Shown here piece by piece: positions 27,519-36,167 of a DNA stretch of 36,185 nucleotides. Origin of the DNA: Rubrivivax sp. (GTDB taxonomy: Bacteria > Pseudomonadota > Gammaproteobacteria > Burkholderiales > Burkholderiaceae_C); assembly GCA_026785885.1 (NCBI GenBank), contig JAJAZC010000204.1:1-36185 (forward strand). The letters run 5' to 3'. Each line of letters begins with the position of its first letter. The stretch's first letter is position 1. The notes beneath the pieces were generated by a model, which saw only the letters and a list, made by a program, of their open reading frames with translations, did not search any database and had not been told where the DNA came from. Position numbers and translations under genes: made by a program.

Positions 27519-28180
27519 GACGCGCGCAGCTCTCGGACCAGCTGCGGATTCAGCCGCGGGTCGTTGTACATCTTAAATTGGCGGTAGACCTTGAAGTAGG
27601 CGCGGCCGGCCGCCGCGTCGGCAAGCAGCGCGTCGAAGCAGCCGGCCAGATCGGCGCGCTGCTGCTGCAGCCGCAACAGCTTGCCGCGGCTGGCCTGGCG
27701 GTGCTGCTCATCGACGTCCAAGCGATCGGCTTGAAATTGCATGGCGCGCACTTTGAGCGCCAGGATCGACAGCCGATCGACCATGCTACCGGCTGTTTCG
27801 CTGTTGAGCCGGGCGCCGGGCGGCACCTGCGCAGCCGGTGCGTCGCTGCGTGCGGAGGCAACGTCTACCAGCTTGAGCGCCAGCAGCAGCAGCTCGTCGA
27901 TTCGTTCTGTCGCGTCGTTGCGCAACTGGTTGTAGCCGTCGATTGCGCGCTTGTTGGCCGCGATCTCGGCCGCCGGCACCGTGGTGCGGCGGGCCAGATC
28001 TTCTTCAGCCCACAAGCAGCTGTTGTTGCGGTGATTGGCCGCCAGCCAACGGCCGAGTTCAGTGGCATCTACAGCGGTCGAAGCCGGCTCTGTGTGCGGC
28101 CAGCCGGGCCCGCTCAACAAGCGGTCTTGCAGCGCGGTGACCTGGGCGGCCGTGAGGGGAAGCGACGAATTCGTGGGCAT
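27515..28180 (-). CDS. DUF4254 domain protein
   Basis: A 221-residue, probably cytoplasmic protein of the DUF4254 family. Supporting features are the N-terminal helix, the stretch NHRNNSCLWAEEDLARR near residues 50-66, and IDGYNQLRNDATERIDELLL, followed by helices including SMVDRLSILALKVRAMQ. The C-terminus YFKVYRQFKMYNDPRLNP is typical. The family has no proven biochemical role. It is repeatedly found with glycosyltransferase 9 genes, and here it overlaps waaC and is divergent from another GT9 gene, which suggests a part in LPS core synthesis. ATG at 28180 is chosen; an extension of eight codons to 28204 would use a non-ATG start. Confidence 0.85.
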   Translation of the reverse strand: MPTNSSLPLTAAQVTALQDRLLSGPGWPHTEPASTAVDATELGRWLAANHRNNSCLWAEEDLARRTTVPAAEIAANKRAIDGYNQLRNDATERIDELLLLALKLVDVASARSDAPAAQVPPGARLNSETAGSMVDRLSILALKVRAMQFQADRLDVDEQHRQASRGKLLRLQQQRADLAGCFDALLADAAAGRAYFKVYRQFKMYNDPRLNPQLVRELRAS

Positions 28181-28205
28181 CGGACCTGCAAGGTGCACTG
28201 GCAAA

Positions 28206-29294
28206 ATGAGCCGCGATTATCTGCTGCCCATGCCCACGCTCCCACCCCCTGCCCTGATCGTGCGCCTGCGCAACTGGGTCGGTGATGTGACGCTCAGCCT
28301 GCCGCTGTTACAGCGCCTGGCCGATGAAGGTCACGCGTTGACGCTGGTGGGCAAAGCCTGGGCGCGTGACCTGCTGGCTGCGCAAGGTTGGCCGGTGCAT
28401 GTGCTGCCAGCCACCACCCGCGAGCGCGTTGCGCTGCTGCGCCGCTTGCGCTTGGCGATCGGTCAGCCAAAGGGTCAGCAACCGGATCTGCAGTCCGGTG
28501 CACCAACGGCTCAACAGACAGGTGCGCCACTGGCTGCGCGGGCCGGTGCGCGGACCCGATTGCTGCCGCGCGGCGGTATCGACGCGTTGTGCCTGCCCGA
28601 TTCTTTCTCCAGCGCGCTCGATTTCCGCCTGGCCGGCCTGCGCGCGTTGGGGCATGCCTGGGAAGGCCGCAGTCTGCTGCTGGGCCGCGCGGTGAAGCGG
28701 CCGCGGGGCACGCACGAGCTGCAGGTTTACTGGCAGCTCGGCGATGCGCTGCTGGGGCGCAGTGCGCCGCTGCCGGCGCGCATCGGCCTGCGTGCGACCG
28801 CAGCGCAGCGAGTGCAGGCGCGTGCGCTGCGCGCAGCCCACGGCATCGAAGCCGGCTATGTGCTGATCTGCCCCTTCGCCGGCGGCACCTGGAACCAGCA
28901 GGACAAGACCTGGCCGGCCTTTGCCGGCTTTGTGGCGCACGGCCTGCAGGCTTACGGCCGCCGCATCGTCGTATGCCCTGGGCCCGGCGATGAAGAACGC
29001 ATCGCGCGCGAACACTTTGCCGGCGCGCAGCTGTTGGCCGGGGTTGACCTGGGCGTCTACACAGCGCTGCTCGAAGACGCGGCGCTGATGCTGTCCAACG
29101 ACACCGGGCCGGGCCACATGGCCGCTGCCGTCGGCACGCCGCTGGTGTCGATCAACGGGCCCAGCGATCCGCGTCTGTGGCGCCCGTGGGGCCCCTCCGT
29201 GCAGGTGCTGGGCGGCCATGGCGTGTGGCCCGATGTTGCGGCTGTGCGCGATGCCGTAGCCGGCGCGCTGGCAGCGCGCCAGAGTGCCGCTTGA
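28206..29294 (+). CDS. Glycosyltransferase family 9 (heptosyltransferase II-like)
   Basis: A 362-residue GT9 protein. ALIVRLRNWVGDVTLSLPLLQRLA matches the N-terminal acceptor-side helix of heptosyltransferases. The C-terminal donor site is LSNDTGPGHMAAAVGTPLVSINGPSDP, followed by RLWRPWG. It probably adds a heptose or related sugar to the LPS inner core. Between LRLAIG (about residue 85) and GIDALCLPDSFSSAL lies a low-complexity insert of about 40 residues rich in Gln, Gly, Ala and Pro that normal relatives lack. ATG at 28206 is used; ATG eight codons later is a good alternative, since homology starts after it. Only 25 bases separate it from the divergent DUF4254 start. Confidence 0.85.
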   Translation: MSRDYLLPMPTLPPPALIVRLRNWVGDVTLSLPLLQRLADEGHALTLVGKAWARDLLAAQGWPVHVLPATTRERVALLRRLRLAIGQPKGQQPDLQSGAPTAQQTGAPLAARAGARTRLLPRGGIDALCLPDSFSSALDFRLAGLRALGHAWEGRSLLLGRAVKRPRGTHELQVYWQLGDALLGRSAPLPARIGLRATAAQRVQARALRAAHGIEAGYVLICPFAGGTWNQQDKTWPAFAGFVAHGLQAYGRRIVVCPGPGDEERIAREHFAGAQLLAGVDLGVYTALLEDAALMLSNDTGPGHMAAAVGTPLVSINGPSDPRLWRPWGPSVQVLGGHGVWPDVAAVRDAVAGALAARQSAA

Positions 29295-29481
29295 AGGCGC
29301 GGCGCAGGCTGACTGCTCCGAGCCACCCCCGCCTGGGCCACCCCCGGCCGGGTGCCCCCGCACAGCACCGCCGCGGGGGAATGACCGGTGGCAAACCACT
29401 TTGCAGAATGGCTTCCAGCCCACCGAGACATGCGGTCACGGCGGGCCGGCACAACCCTTCAACTGTATTCAGGAGCACCCC

Positions 29482-29889
29482 ATGATTCGCCACCTCATCG
29501 CCACGCTGCTGGCCGTTTTTGCCCTTAACGCTTTTGCCGCCGCCGACGCCAACAAGGCCAGTCAGGCCGAGCTGGAATCGGTCAAGGGCATCGGCCCGGG
29601 CTTGTCCGGCAAGATCCTCAAAGCCCGTGAGGCCGGCACCTTCAAAAACTGGGGCGATCTGGTCGACCGCGTCGGCGGCATCGGCCCCGGCAACGCAGCG
29701 CGCTTCTCGCAGGCCGGGCTGACGGTGGCTGGCAGCAGCTACGAAGGCAGCGCCACGGCGGCAGCCAAGCCGGCACGCAACGCCAAAGCCACCGCCGCCG
29801 ATGGCAGCGACGCGGCACCGAAGGCTGGCAAGGCAGACAAGGCAGACAAGGCCGACAAGACCAGCAAGGTCGTCAAGCCAGCAGCCTGA
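29482..29889 (+). CDS. ComEA-like helix-hairpin-helix protein
   Basis: A 135-residue exported protein. The signal peptide MIRHLIATLLAVFALNAFA is probably cut after residue 19. Two helix-hairpin-helix motifs follow: ELESVKGIGPGLSGKIL (about 31-47) and DLVDRVGGIGPGNAARF (about 60-76), the DNA-binding unit of ComEA, which pulls DNA into the periplasm in natural transformation. The tail from about residue 90 is Ala/Lys-rich with a GK-ADK-ADK-ADK pattern derived from a 9-base repeat; such basic tails could aid DNA binding. ATG at 29482 has AGGAG at ideal spacing. No other competence gene is nearby, so a role in uptake is likely but unproven. Confidence 0.85.
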   Translation: MIRHLIATLLAVFALNAFAAADANKASQAELESVKGIGPGLSGKILKAREAGTFKNWGDLVDRVGGIGPGNAARFSQAGLTVAGSSYEGSATAAAKPARNAKATAADGSDAAPKAGKADKADKADKTSKVVKPAA

Positions 29890-30020
29890 TCAAAGCAGTG
29901 CGGCCATCGGCCCGGGTTCGTCAGCCTTGGTCTGGCGGTCTGGGTCGGTCAGCTCGGGTCTGTCGGCGCGCGTTTTTCACATCGAGCGTTTAGCCGCATG
30001 CCATTGCTCTAAGCAGGCAG

Positions 30021-31304
30021 TCAGGGCAGCACCAGGTCCGGCGGCTTGGCGCTCACAGCGAGTTGAGCGAGTTCATCGCGTTCCGCCCGTTCCGCCCGTT
30101 CCGCACCAGGCACCCACTTCCAGCCGAAGAACTGCAGCACCTCGTCCTTGCGCGCCAGCGTGTCGGCTTCACCCAGGGCCAGCAGCTCGCGTGTGAAGGG
30201 CGCCTCGAACAGCAGATAACTCGCCAGCGCCGTACCGCGTGCCTGCTTGCCCTGCCCGCCGACACCCACGCCGCGTAACAGCGCGCGCACCGGTGCCGGC
30301 AGCGCCGTCAGGTGCTTGGCTGCGATGTCGTCCAGCCGCTCTGAAGGTGAGATCACCAGCGTCTCCAGCGGCCGCAGCTGCGAATCGGCCAGCGCCGCCT
30401 CGGGCAGCAGCGCGAGCGTGCGGTTGATGCGCTTCATGCGCTCGATGTCGACCGCCAGGGCATCCAGAAAAATGCTGGCCATCGCATGGCCCGCAATCTG
30501 CGCCAGGTTCGGGTAGTCGCTGCTGGCGACGACGCGGCCCGGCGGCTCCTGCATGCGCCCGGCGCCGATGATCACCAGCCGCTGTGCGCCCAGGTGCACC
30601 GCGGGCGACAGCGGTGCCGTCTGGCGCATCGAGCCATCACCGAACCAGCCTTGCACACCGGCCACATCGAGCGCCGTGGCCGGAAACACAAACGGGATCG
30701 CCGACGAAGCCAACAGGTGCGCTTGCGTCAGCCGCTGCTGCACGGCCACGCGCTGCGAGCGCTGCCACGGCGCAATGGGCACCGCCGCGTCGTAGAAGGT
30801 GTGGTGCTCGCCGCTGGTGTAGCTGCTGGCGGTGACGGCCAGTGCGTGCAGGTGGCGCTGCTCAAACATCGACGGCAGCCGCGCGAGCGGCACCATGCGC
30901 TCGAGCATCTCGGCCAGCGGTGTGTTGTCCAGCAGTGAGCGCGGCTTGGCGCGGCGCCAGCGCGCAATCACCCAGCCGACTGAGAGCATCGTCAGCCACT
31001 GCGCGCCGGTGCGGATGACGCCCAGCGAATCGGCGCGGTAGACCTGCTCGGCACTACAGTTTTGCCAGACCTTGGTCAGCACCTCGACGGTGGCATCGAA
31101 GCGGTCGGCCTGCGCAGCCAGCACCGACGCGTTGATGGCCCCGGCCGAGGTGCCGCAGATGATGCCGAACGGGTTGCTGGCCTGACTCCGCGGGCCCGAT
31201 GCTTTACGCCGCAGGCCGGCCAGTGCGCGCAGCACGCCCACCTGGTAGGCCGCCCGGGCGCCGCCGCCGCTCAAGACCAGCGCGGTCAGCGGCGTGTCGT
31301 ACAC
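30021..31304 (-). CDS. Patatin-like phospholipase family protein
   Basis: A 427-residue serine hydrolase of the patatin family. The oxyanion loop LSGGGARAAYQVGVLRAL is at residues 11-28. The nucleophile elbow GTSAG has S53, and the second member of the Ser-Asp dyad is D223 in FGDGSM. Relatives release fatty acids from phospholipids or other lipids. There is no clear signal peptide. The non-conserved C-terminus contains AERAERAER from a 9-base repeat. GTG at 31304 is used as start because the oxyanion motif follows directly. It lies downstream of the small secreted protein gene on the same strand (31-base gap). Confidence 0.88.
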   Translation of the reverse strand: MYDTPLTALVLSGGGARAAYQVGVLRALAGLRRKASGPRSQASNPFGIICGTSAGAINASVLAAQADRFDATVEVLTKVWQNCSAEQVYRADSLGVIRTGAQWLTMLSVGWVIARWRRAKPRSLLDNTPLAEMLERMVPLARLPSMFEQRHLHALAVTASSYTSGEHHTFYDAAVPIAPWQRSQRVAVQQRLTQAHLLASSAIPFVFPATALDVAGVQGWFGDGSMRQTAPLSPAVHLGAQRLVIIGAGRMQEPPGRVVASSDYPNLAQIAGHAMASIFLDALAVDIERMKRINRTLALLPEAALADSQLRPLETLVISPSERLDDIAAKHLTALPAPVRALLRGVGVGGQGKQARGTALASYLLFEAPFTRELLALGEADTLARKDEVLQFFGWKWVPGAERAERAERDELAQLAVSAKPPDLVLP

Positions 31305-31334
31305 GACACCGCCGTGGGGCCGGGCACGGGCACG

Positions 31335-31799
31335 TCAGTCCTTGTTTTTGCCGTGACCTTTGCCGTGGCCCTTGTCGCCGTCCCGGTCCTTGTCTTTGTG
31401 CTGGCCCTTGCCTTTGCCTTCGTAGCGCACATGGTCGTCGTACCACTGGTCCTGCACAAAGTAGACCGGTACGCCGCACGCGCCGTAGTCACCGCAGTGC
31501 TTACGCCAATTTTTGCGGTGGCCCGGTGGCACCCACAGATACATCGGCTGCGGTGGCGCCACCACGGCCACCGGCCGCACGATGATCACCGGCTGCGCCA
31601 CCACCACCTGCGGCTGCGGGAAGCGGCCGATGTCGATGCGCCCGTACACGCCGGGCTGGCTGATCTGTACCGACACGCCGACATCGGCGGCCGTTGCTGG
31701 CGCTGCGGCCAGCATCAAGGCGCCCATGCTCAGGGTTGCCGCCACGGCGGGTTTCAGTGCAACCGTCAGTGCGGTGATCCAGGCTGGCTTGTTTTTCAT
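31335..31799 (-). CDS. Secreted protein with basic His/Lys/Gly tail, unknown function
   Basis: A 154-residue protein with a signal peptide probably cut near residue 37 (APATA/ADV). The mature part has a region rich in Pro, Val and Gln (QPQVVVAQPVIIV). A conserved-looking block follows, PPGHRKNWRKHCGDYGACGVPVYFVQDQWYDDH, with two cysteines (quoted here only by its ends PPGHRKNW and YFVQDQWY). The last 28 residues are almost only K, D, H, G and Q. I know similar short proteins from Burkholderiales genomes, but none with a proven role. The His-rich tail suggests metal or polyanion binding. GGAG lies at a good distance before the ATG. It sits between dnaE and the patatin gene. Confidence 0.8.
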   Translation of the reverse strand: MKNKPAWITALTVALKPAVAATLSMGALMLAAAPATAADVGVSVQISQPGVYGRIDIGRFPQPQVVVAQPVIIVRPVAVVAPPQPMYLWVPPGHRKNWRKHCGDYGACGVPVYFVQDQWYDDHVRYEGKGKGQHKDKDRDGDKGHGKGHGKNKD

Positions 31800-31884
31800 C
31801 GGTGGCTCCGTTCAGACGAATCGTGATGATCCACCAGGGCAACGGCTGAGCAAGCACTTTGGATGGCCGCCAAAGCCTGCCATT

Positions 31885-34800
31885 TCACTCGTACACGATT
31901 CGCGCCGCGCCGCCGTGTGCAATGCCACGCCAGCGGCCCAGCGCTTCGTCGCAGGGCCAAAAGCGCGCTTCGTCACCCAGGTCCAGCTCGGCCGTGGCTG
32001 CGGCCCGTCTGAGCCGCAGCCGCACGGACAGGCCCTGCACCAACGGCCCGTGTTCGCCATCCACCTTGCGCGCCGGCCACAACTTGAGCACATCGGCCAC
32101 CGGTGGCGTGCCGCCGTTGACATCCACCTGCAGGTAGCGGCCGAAGCGCGCCCGCGCCGCGGCCAGATCCCAGACCTGCGTCACGTTCAGACGCCAACCG
32201 CCGCTGAAACGGTCGGGCTGCAGCCGGCCCTGCACGATCACCAACTGGTCTTCGGCAGCCAGCTCGCGCTGTGTCTCGAAGACCTCGTCGCTGGCCACCG
32301 CTTCGACGGTTTCGCTGCCATCGTCGAGCCTGAAGATCAGCACCCGTCCGCGCTGCCCGCTGACGCTGCGCGGATCGGTGACGATGCCGGCCAGCAGCTG
32401 CGCCTCGCGTGCCTCACCGCGGCCGCCCCCGCCCCCGCTGCCCATGACATCGGCGATGGCTTGGCGGCAGAAGCGCCGCACCTCGTCCTTCCAGGCATCG
32501 AACAAGTGGCCCGATAGATAAAAGCCGAGTGCTGCCTTTTCCTGCATCAGCCGCTCGCGGATGTCCCAGGCCGTTATGTTGACCAGCGCCGGCTCCTGCC
32601 GGCTGCTGCCATGGCCGCCGGACGCGTCGGCACCCTCGCCGCCATTACCGCCATCACCGCCATCCCCGAAGTCGAACAAGCCCACCTGCAGCGCGTTGGC
32701 CGCTTGCGTCTCCGCCCACTCGAAAGCCAGCCCCACGCTGGCCAGCAAGGCCGCACGCGCGGCAAACGGGCCGCCAGGCATCGACGGGTACAAGCTATCG
32801 AATGCACCGGCCTTGACCAGCGCTTCGACCGCGCGCTTGTTGACCGCCTTGCGATCCACGCGCAGGCAAAAGTCGAACAAACTGTGGAAGGGCCCGCCGC
32901 CACCGCCCTGGTGCGTGCCCTGCCCTTCACGCGCCGCGACGATGGCATCGATGGCGCCCTGCCCCGTGCCCTTGACCGCGCCCAGGCCATAGCGCACGGT
33001 GCGGTCGTCGATGGGCTCGAAGCGGTGCGTGCCGCGGTTGATGTCCGGCGGCTCAAAGCGGATGCCGAAGATCTTTGCGTCGTTCAGCAGCACCTTGAGC
33101 TTGTCGGTGTTGTCGGCTTCGACCGTCATGTTGGCGGCGTAGAACTCGGCCGCGCAGTGCACCTTGATCCAGGCCGTGTGATAGGCCAACAGCGAGTAGG
33201 CCGCGGCGTGGCTCTTGTTGAAGCCGTAACCGGCAAACTTCTCCATCAGGTCGAAGACCTCGTCGGCCTTCGCGGCGCTGATGCCTTTGGCCGCCGCGCC
33301 CTCGCGGAAGATGCTGCGGTGCTGCGCCATCTCCTCGGCCTTTTTCTTGCCCATCGCGCGGCGCAGCAGATCGGCCTTGCCCAGCGAGTAGCCGCCCAGC
33401 AGTTGCGCCGCCTGCATCACCTGTTCTTGGTAGACGAAGATGCCGTAGGTCTCACCCAGCACCGTCTCCAGCAGCGGGTGCGGATAGGTGATCGGCTCCT
33501 TGCCGTTTTTGCGCGCGCAGAAGCTCGGAATGTTCTCCATCGGCCCGGGCCGGAACATGGCGTTGAGCGCAATCAGGTCTTCCAGCCGGCCCGGTTTGGC
33601 CTCACGCAGCATGGCCTGCATGCCGCGGCTTTCAAACTGGAATACGGCCTCGGTCAGACCGTCGGTGAACAGGCGGTACACCCGCGCGTCGTCCAGCGGC
33701 AGCGACTCGTAATCGAAGGCCCCGCGGTCCTTGCGCCGCGCGCGGATGAACTGTTTGGCCAGCTCCAGAATCGTCAGCGTCGCCAGGCCCAGAAAGTCGA
33801 ACTTCACCAGGCCGATGGCCTCGACGTCGTCCTTGTCGAACTGGCTCACCGCGCTGTCGCTGCCCGGCTGCTGGTACAGCGGGCAAAAGTCGGTGATCCT
33901 GCCCGGCGCAATCAACACGCCGCCGGCATGCATGCCGATGTTGCGCACCAGGCCTTCAACCCGTGTGGCCAGCGCCAGCAGCTCGGCCACTTCTTCTTCG
34001 GCCTTCTCGCGCTGCTCCAGCTCCGGCACTTCTCGGCGCACGTAGATCACGCCAGGGTCGGGCTCGGCCGGCGGCTTGGGCATGGGCGCCAACGTGTAGG
34101 TCCGACCCGGTAGACCGGGCACCAGCTTGGCAACGCTGTCGACATGGCCGTAGCCCATGCCCAGCACACGCCCCACATCGCGCAGCGCGGCCTTGCTGGC
34201 CATGGTCCCGAAGGTCACGATCTGGCTCACCGCATCACGGCCGTATTTGTCCTTCACATACTCGATCACACGCTCGCGGTTGCTTTGGCAGAAGTCGATG
34301 TCAAAGTCGGGCATCGACACCCGCTCGGGGTTCAGGAAGCGCTCGAACAGCAACTGGTAAGCCAGCGGATCGAGGTCGGTGATGAACAGCGCGTAAGCCA
34401 CCAGGCTGCCTGCCCCGGAGCCGCGGCCCGGGCCCACCGGGCAGCCGTTTTCCTTGGCCCAGACGATGAAGTCCGAGACGATCAGAAAGTAGCCCGGGAA
34501 GCCCATCTGCACAATGGTGTCGAGCTCGAAGTCCAGGCGCTGCAGATAGCGCGGCCGCTCTTTGTCGCGCCGTGCAAGGTCGGGGTACAAGTGGAGCAGG
34601 CGCTTGTCCAGGCCGGTGTGAGAAGCCTGGCGGAAGTAGGCATCGATGGGCATGCGCCGGCCTTCGCCACCCGCCACCAGCGGCGTCGGAAATGCCGGCA
34701 GTTGCGGCTTGCCCAGCACCAGGCTCAGGTTGCAGCGCTTGGCGATCTCAACGCTGTTGGCCAGCGCGGAAGGCACATCGGCAAACAGCGCTGCCATGTC

Positions 34801-35535
34801 CGCCTGCGTCTTGAAATACTGCTCGCGCGTGAAGCGTTTGGCGCGCCGCGGGTTGGCCAGCGTTTCACCTTCGGCGATGCACACGCGCGCTTCGTGCGCG
34901 TCAAAGTCGTCCGCATGCTGAAACTGCACCGGGTGCGTCGCCACCACCGGCAGCTGCAGGCGCGCAGCCAGTGCAACGGCTGCACGCACATGTGGCTCGT
35001 GCGCCGGCAACCCGGCACGCTGCAGCTCCAGATAAAAGCGGCCAGGAAACATCTCGGCCAGGCGCTCAGCCAGCGCCTGCGCGCGGTCTGCCTCACCCGA
35101 CAGCAGCGCCATGCCGACCGCCCCGAGGTCGCCGCCCGACAAGCAGATCAACCCGCCACCCAACTCGGCCAGCCATTCCCATTTCATCCAGGCCTGCGCA
35201 CGCTGCGCATTGCTGACCCAGCCGCGGGCCAGCATCTCGCACAGGTGCAGATAGCCGCTGTTGTTTTGCGCCAGCAGCAACAAGCGGCTGGCTTGCCGGT
35301 CACCCCCGGGCAGGCCGCCGTTGGGCTCCATCAGCACGTCGACACCGATGACGGGTTTGACGCCGTGGCTGCGGCAGGCGCTGTAAAACTTGACGGTGCC
35401 GAACAGGTTGTTGAGATCGGTGATGGCCAACGCGCCTTGGCCATCGGCCCGCGCTGCTGCGGCAAGCGGCTCGATGCGCAACATGCCGTCGACGACGGAG
35501 AACTCGGTGTGGGTACGCAGGTGGACGAAGGGCAT
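31885..35535 (-). CDS. dnaE: DNA polymerase III alpha subunit
   Basis: A 1216-residue replicative polymerase catalytic subunit (DnaE1 type). The N-terminal PHP domain opens with FVHLRTHTEFSVVDG. The palm carries PDFDIDF with catalytic D412 and D414 and a third aspartate D580 in LVKFDFLGL. Then come the fingers (MGKKKAEEMAQ, GYGFNKSHAAAYS), the beta-clamp-binding region and a C-terminal OB fold (LLAGIVTDPRSVSGQRGRVLIF). It is slightly longer than the usual 1160-1180 residues because of Gly/Asp-rich inserts (GDGGDGGNGG, encoded by a 9-base repeat at 32639-32665, and a poly-Gly stretch). ATG at 35535 fits the family. It appears monocistronic or heads the run to the patatin gene. Confidence 0.97.
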   Translation of the reverse strand: MPFVHLRTHTEFSVVDGMLRIEPLAAAARADGQGALAITDLNNLFGTVKFYSACRSHGVKPVIGVDVLMEPNGGLPGGDRQASRLLLLAQNNSGYLHLCEMLARGWVSNAQRAQAWMKWEWLAELGGGLICLSGGDLGAVGMALLSGEADRAQALAERLAEMFPGRFYLELQRAGLPAHEPHVRAAVALAARLQLPVVATHPVQFQHADDFDAHEARVCIAEGETLANPRRAKRFTREQYFKTQADMAALFADVPSALANSVEIAKRCNLSLVLGKPQLPAFPTPLVAGGEGRRMPIDAYFRQASHTGLDKRLLHLYPDLARRDKERPRYLQRLDFELDTIVQMGFPGYFLIVSDFIVWAKENGCPVGPGRGSGAGSLVAYALFITDLDPLAYQLLFERFLNPERVSMPDFDIDFCQSNRERVIEYVKDKYGRDAVSQIVTFGTMASKAALRDVGRVLGMGYGHVDSVAKLVPGLPGRTYTLAPMPKPPAEPDPGVIYVRREVPELEQREKAEEEVAELLALATRVEGLVRNIGMHAGGVLIAPGRITDFCPLYQQPGSDSAVSQFDKDDVEAIGLVKFDFLGLATLTILELAKQFIRARRKDRGAFDYESLPLDDARVYRLFTDGLTEAVFQFESRGMQAMLREAKPGRLEDLIALNAMFRPGPMENIPSFCARKNGKEPITYPHPLLETVLGETYGIFVYQEQVMQAAQLLGGYSLGKADLLRRAMGKKKAEEMAQHRSIFREGAAAKGISAAKADEVFDLMEKFAGYGFNKSHAAAYSLLAYHTAWIKVHCAAEFYAANMTVEADNTDKLKVLLNDAKIFGIRFEPPDINRGTHRFEPIDDRTVRYGLGAVKGTGQGAIDAIVAAREGQGTHQGGGGGPFHSLFDFCLRVDRKAVNKRAVEALVKAGAFDSLYPSMPGGPFAARAALLASVGLAFEWAETQAANALQVGLFDFGDGGDGGNGGEGADASGGHGSSRQEPALVNITAWDIRERLMQEKAALGFYLSGHLFDAWKDEVRRFCRQAIADVMGSGGGGGRGEAREAQLLAGIVTDPRSVSGQRGRVLIFRLDDGSETVEAVASDEVFETQRELAAEDQLVIVQGRLQPDRFSGGWRLNVTQVWDLAAARARFGRYLQVDVNGGTPPVADVLKLWPARKVDGEHGPLVQGLSVRLRLRRAAATAELDLGDEARFWPCDEALGRWRGIAHGGAARIVYE
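32639..32665. repeat. 9-base tandem repeat x3 inside dnaE
   Basis: CCGCCATTA, CCGCCATCA and CCGCCATCC follow one another in frame and encode the GDGGDGGNGG insert of DnaE, in a variable linker before the C-terminal OB region. Confidence 0.85.
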
Positions 35536-35712
35536 CGGGCGATTTTAGGTGGGGCGTTGCAACGTCGACCTTGCTTCGGTCGCTCCGCGCCAGGTTGTGT
35601 CAGCTCGCGTTGCGGGGGGGTTGCGGGACGCGTCTTGCGCCGTGTCGCGGCGGGTCGCTTGTCGCGTCAGGCTGCGCACGGCGTGACGTCGGGTTGCTTG
35701 TGGCGTCGCTTC

Positions 35713-35932
35713 GGGTGGTGTTCGGCAGGGGGCTCCGAGTGGGGTGGTCGGTGAGTACACCGACTGCACTGCGCTGCTCACCTCCGGGTCGCGCGGCCCA
35801 ACTCGCTACGTTCGCTGCGCTCACTGCGCTCAAACAGTGGCCGCGAGTTAGTTGTTGATGCGCGCGTTGCGCGCCGATTCGGAGGCTGCGCTGCTCGGCG
35901 CTCCCACCAGTCGCCCCTGCCGAACACCACCC
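35713..35932. repeat. 20-base inverted repeat pair
   Basis: GGGTGGTGTTCGGCAGG begins at 35713, and its reverse complement CCTGCCGAACACCACCC ends at 35932. The match extends to about 20 bases and the arms are about 180 bases apart. The left arm of the longer inverted repeat lies inside this pair. Confidence 0.85.
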
Positions 35933-36167
35933 GCCGCTCTGGCACCAGAGTCGCGGTCCCGTGTTCAAGGCCGCCACGGTGTTGGTTCACGCATCTCGAC
36001 AAGGTCACGGTGGTTGCAGCAAAGGCGGGTTCGGGCAGGCCGTGGCGCGCCTGTGTGGCGCCGAGCAGCGAAGGGTGTGCGGCCAGCGCGCGCAGCGCGC
36101 CTCGAAAACATACTCGTGGCCACTGTCTGAGCATAACGAACGAAGTGAGTGAAGCAAGTTGGCCGCG
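35791..36167. repeat. Long imperfect inverted repeat (about 55-base arms)
   Basis: The left arm (35791-35847) contains CGCGGCCCAACTCGCT, TTCGCTGCGCTCACT and CAAACAGTGGCCGCGAG. The right arm (36113-36167) is its imperfect reverse complement, with CTCGTGGCCACTGTCTG and AGTGAGTGAAGCAAGTTGG. About 265 bases lie between the arms. There is no transposase frame. It looks like paired REP-type elements or a small non-autonomous element. Confidence 0.75.
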
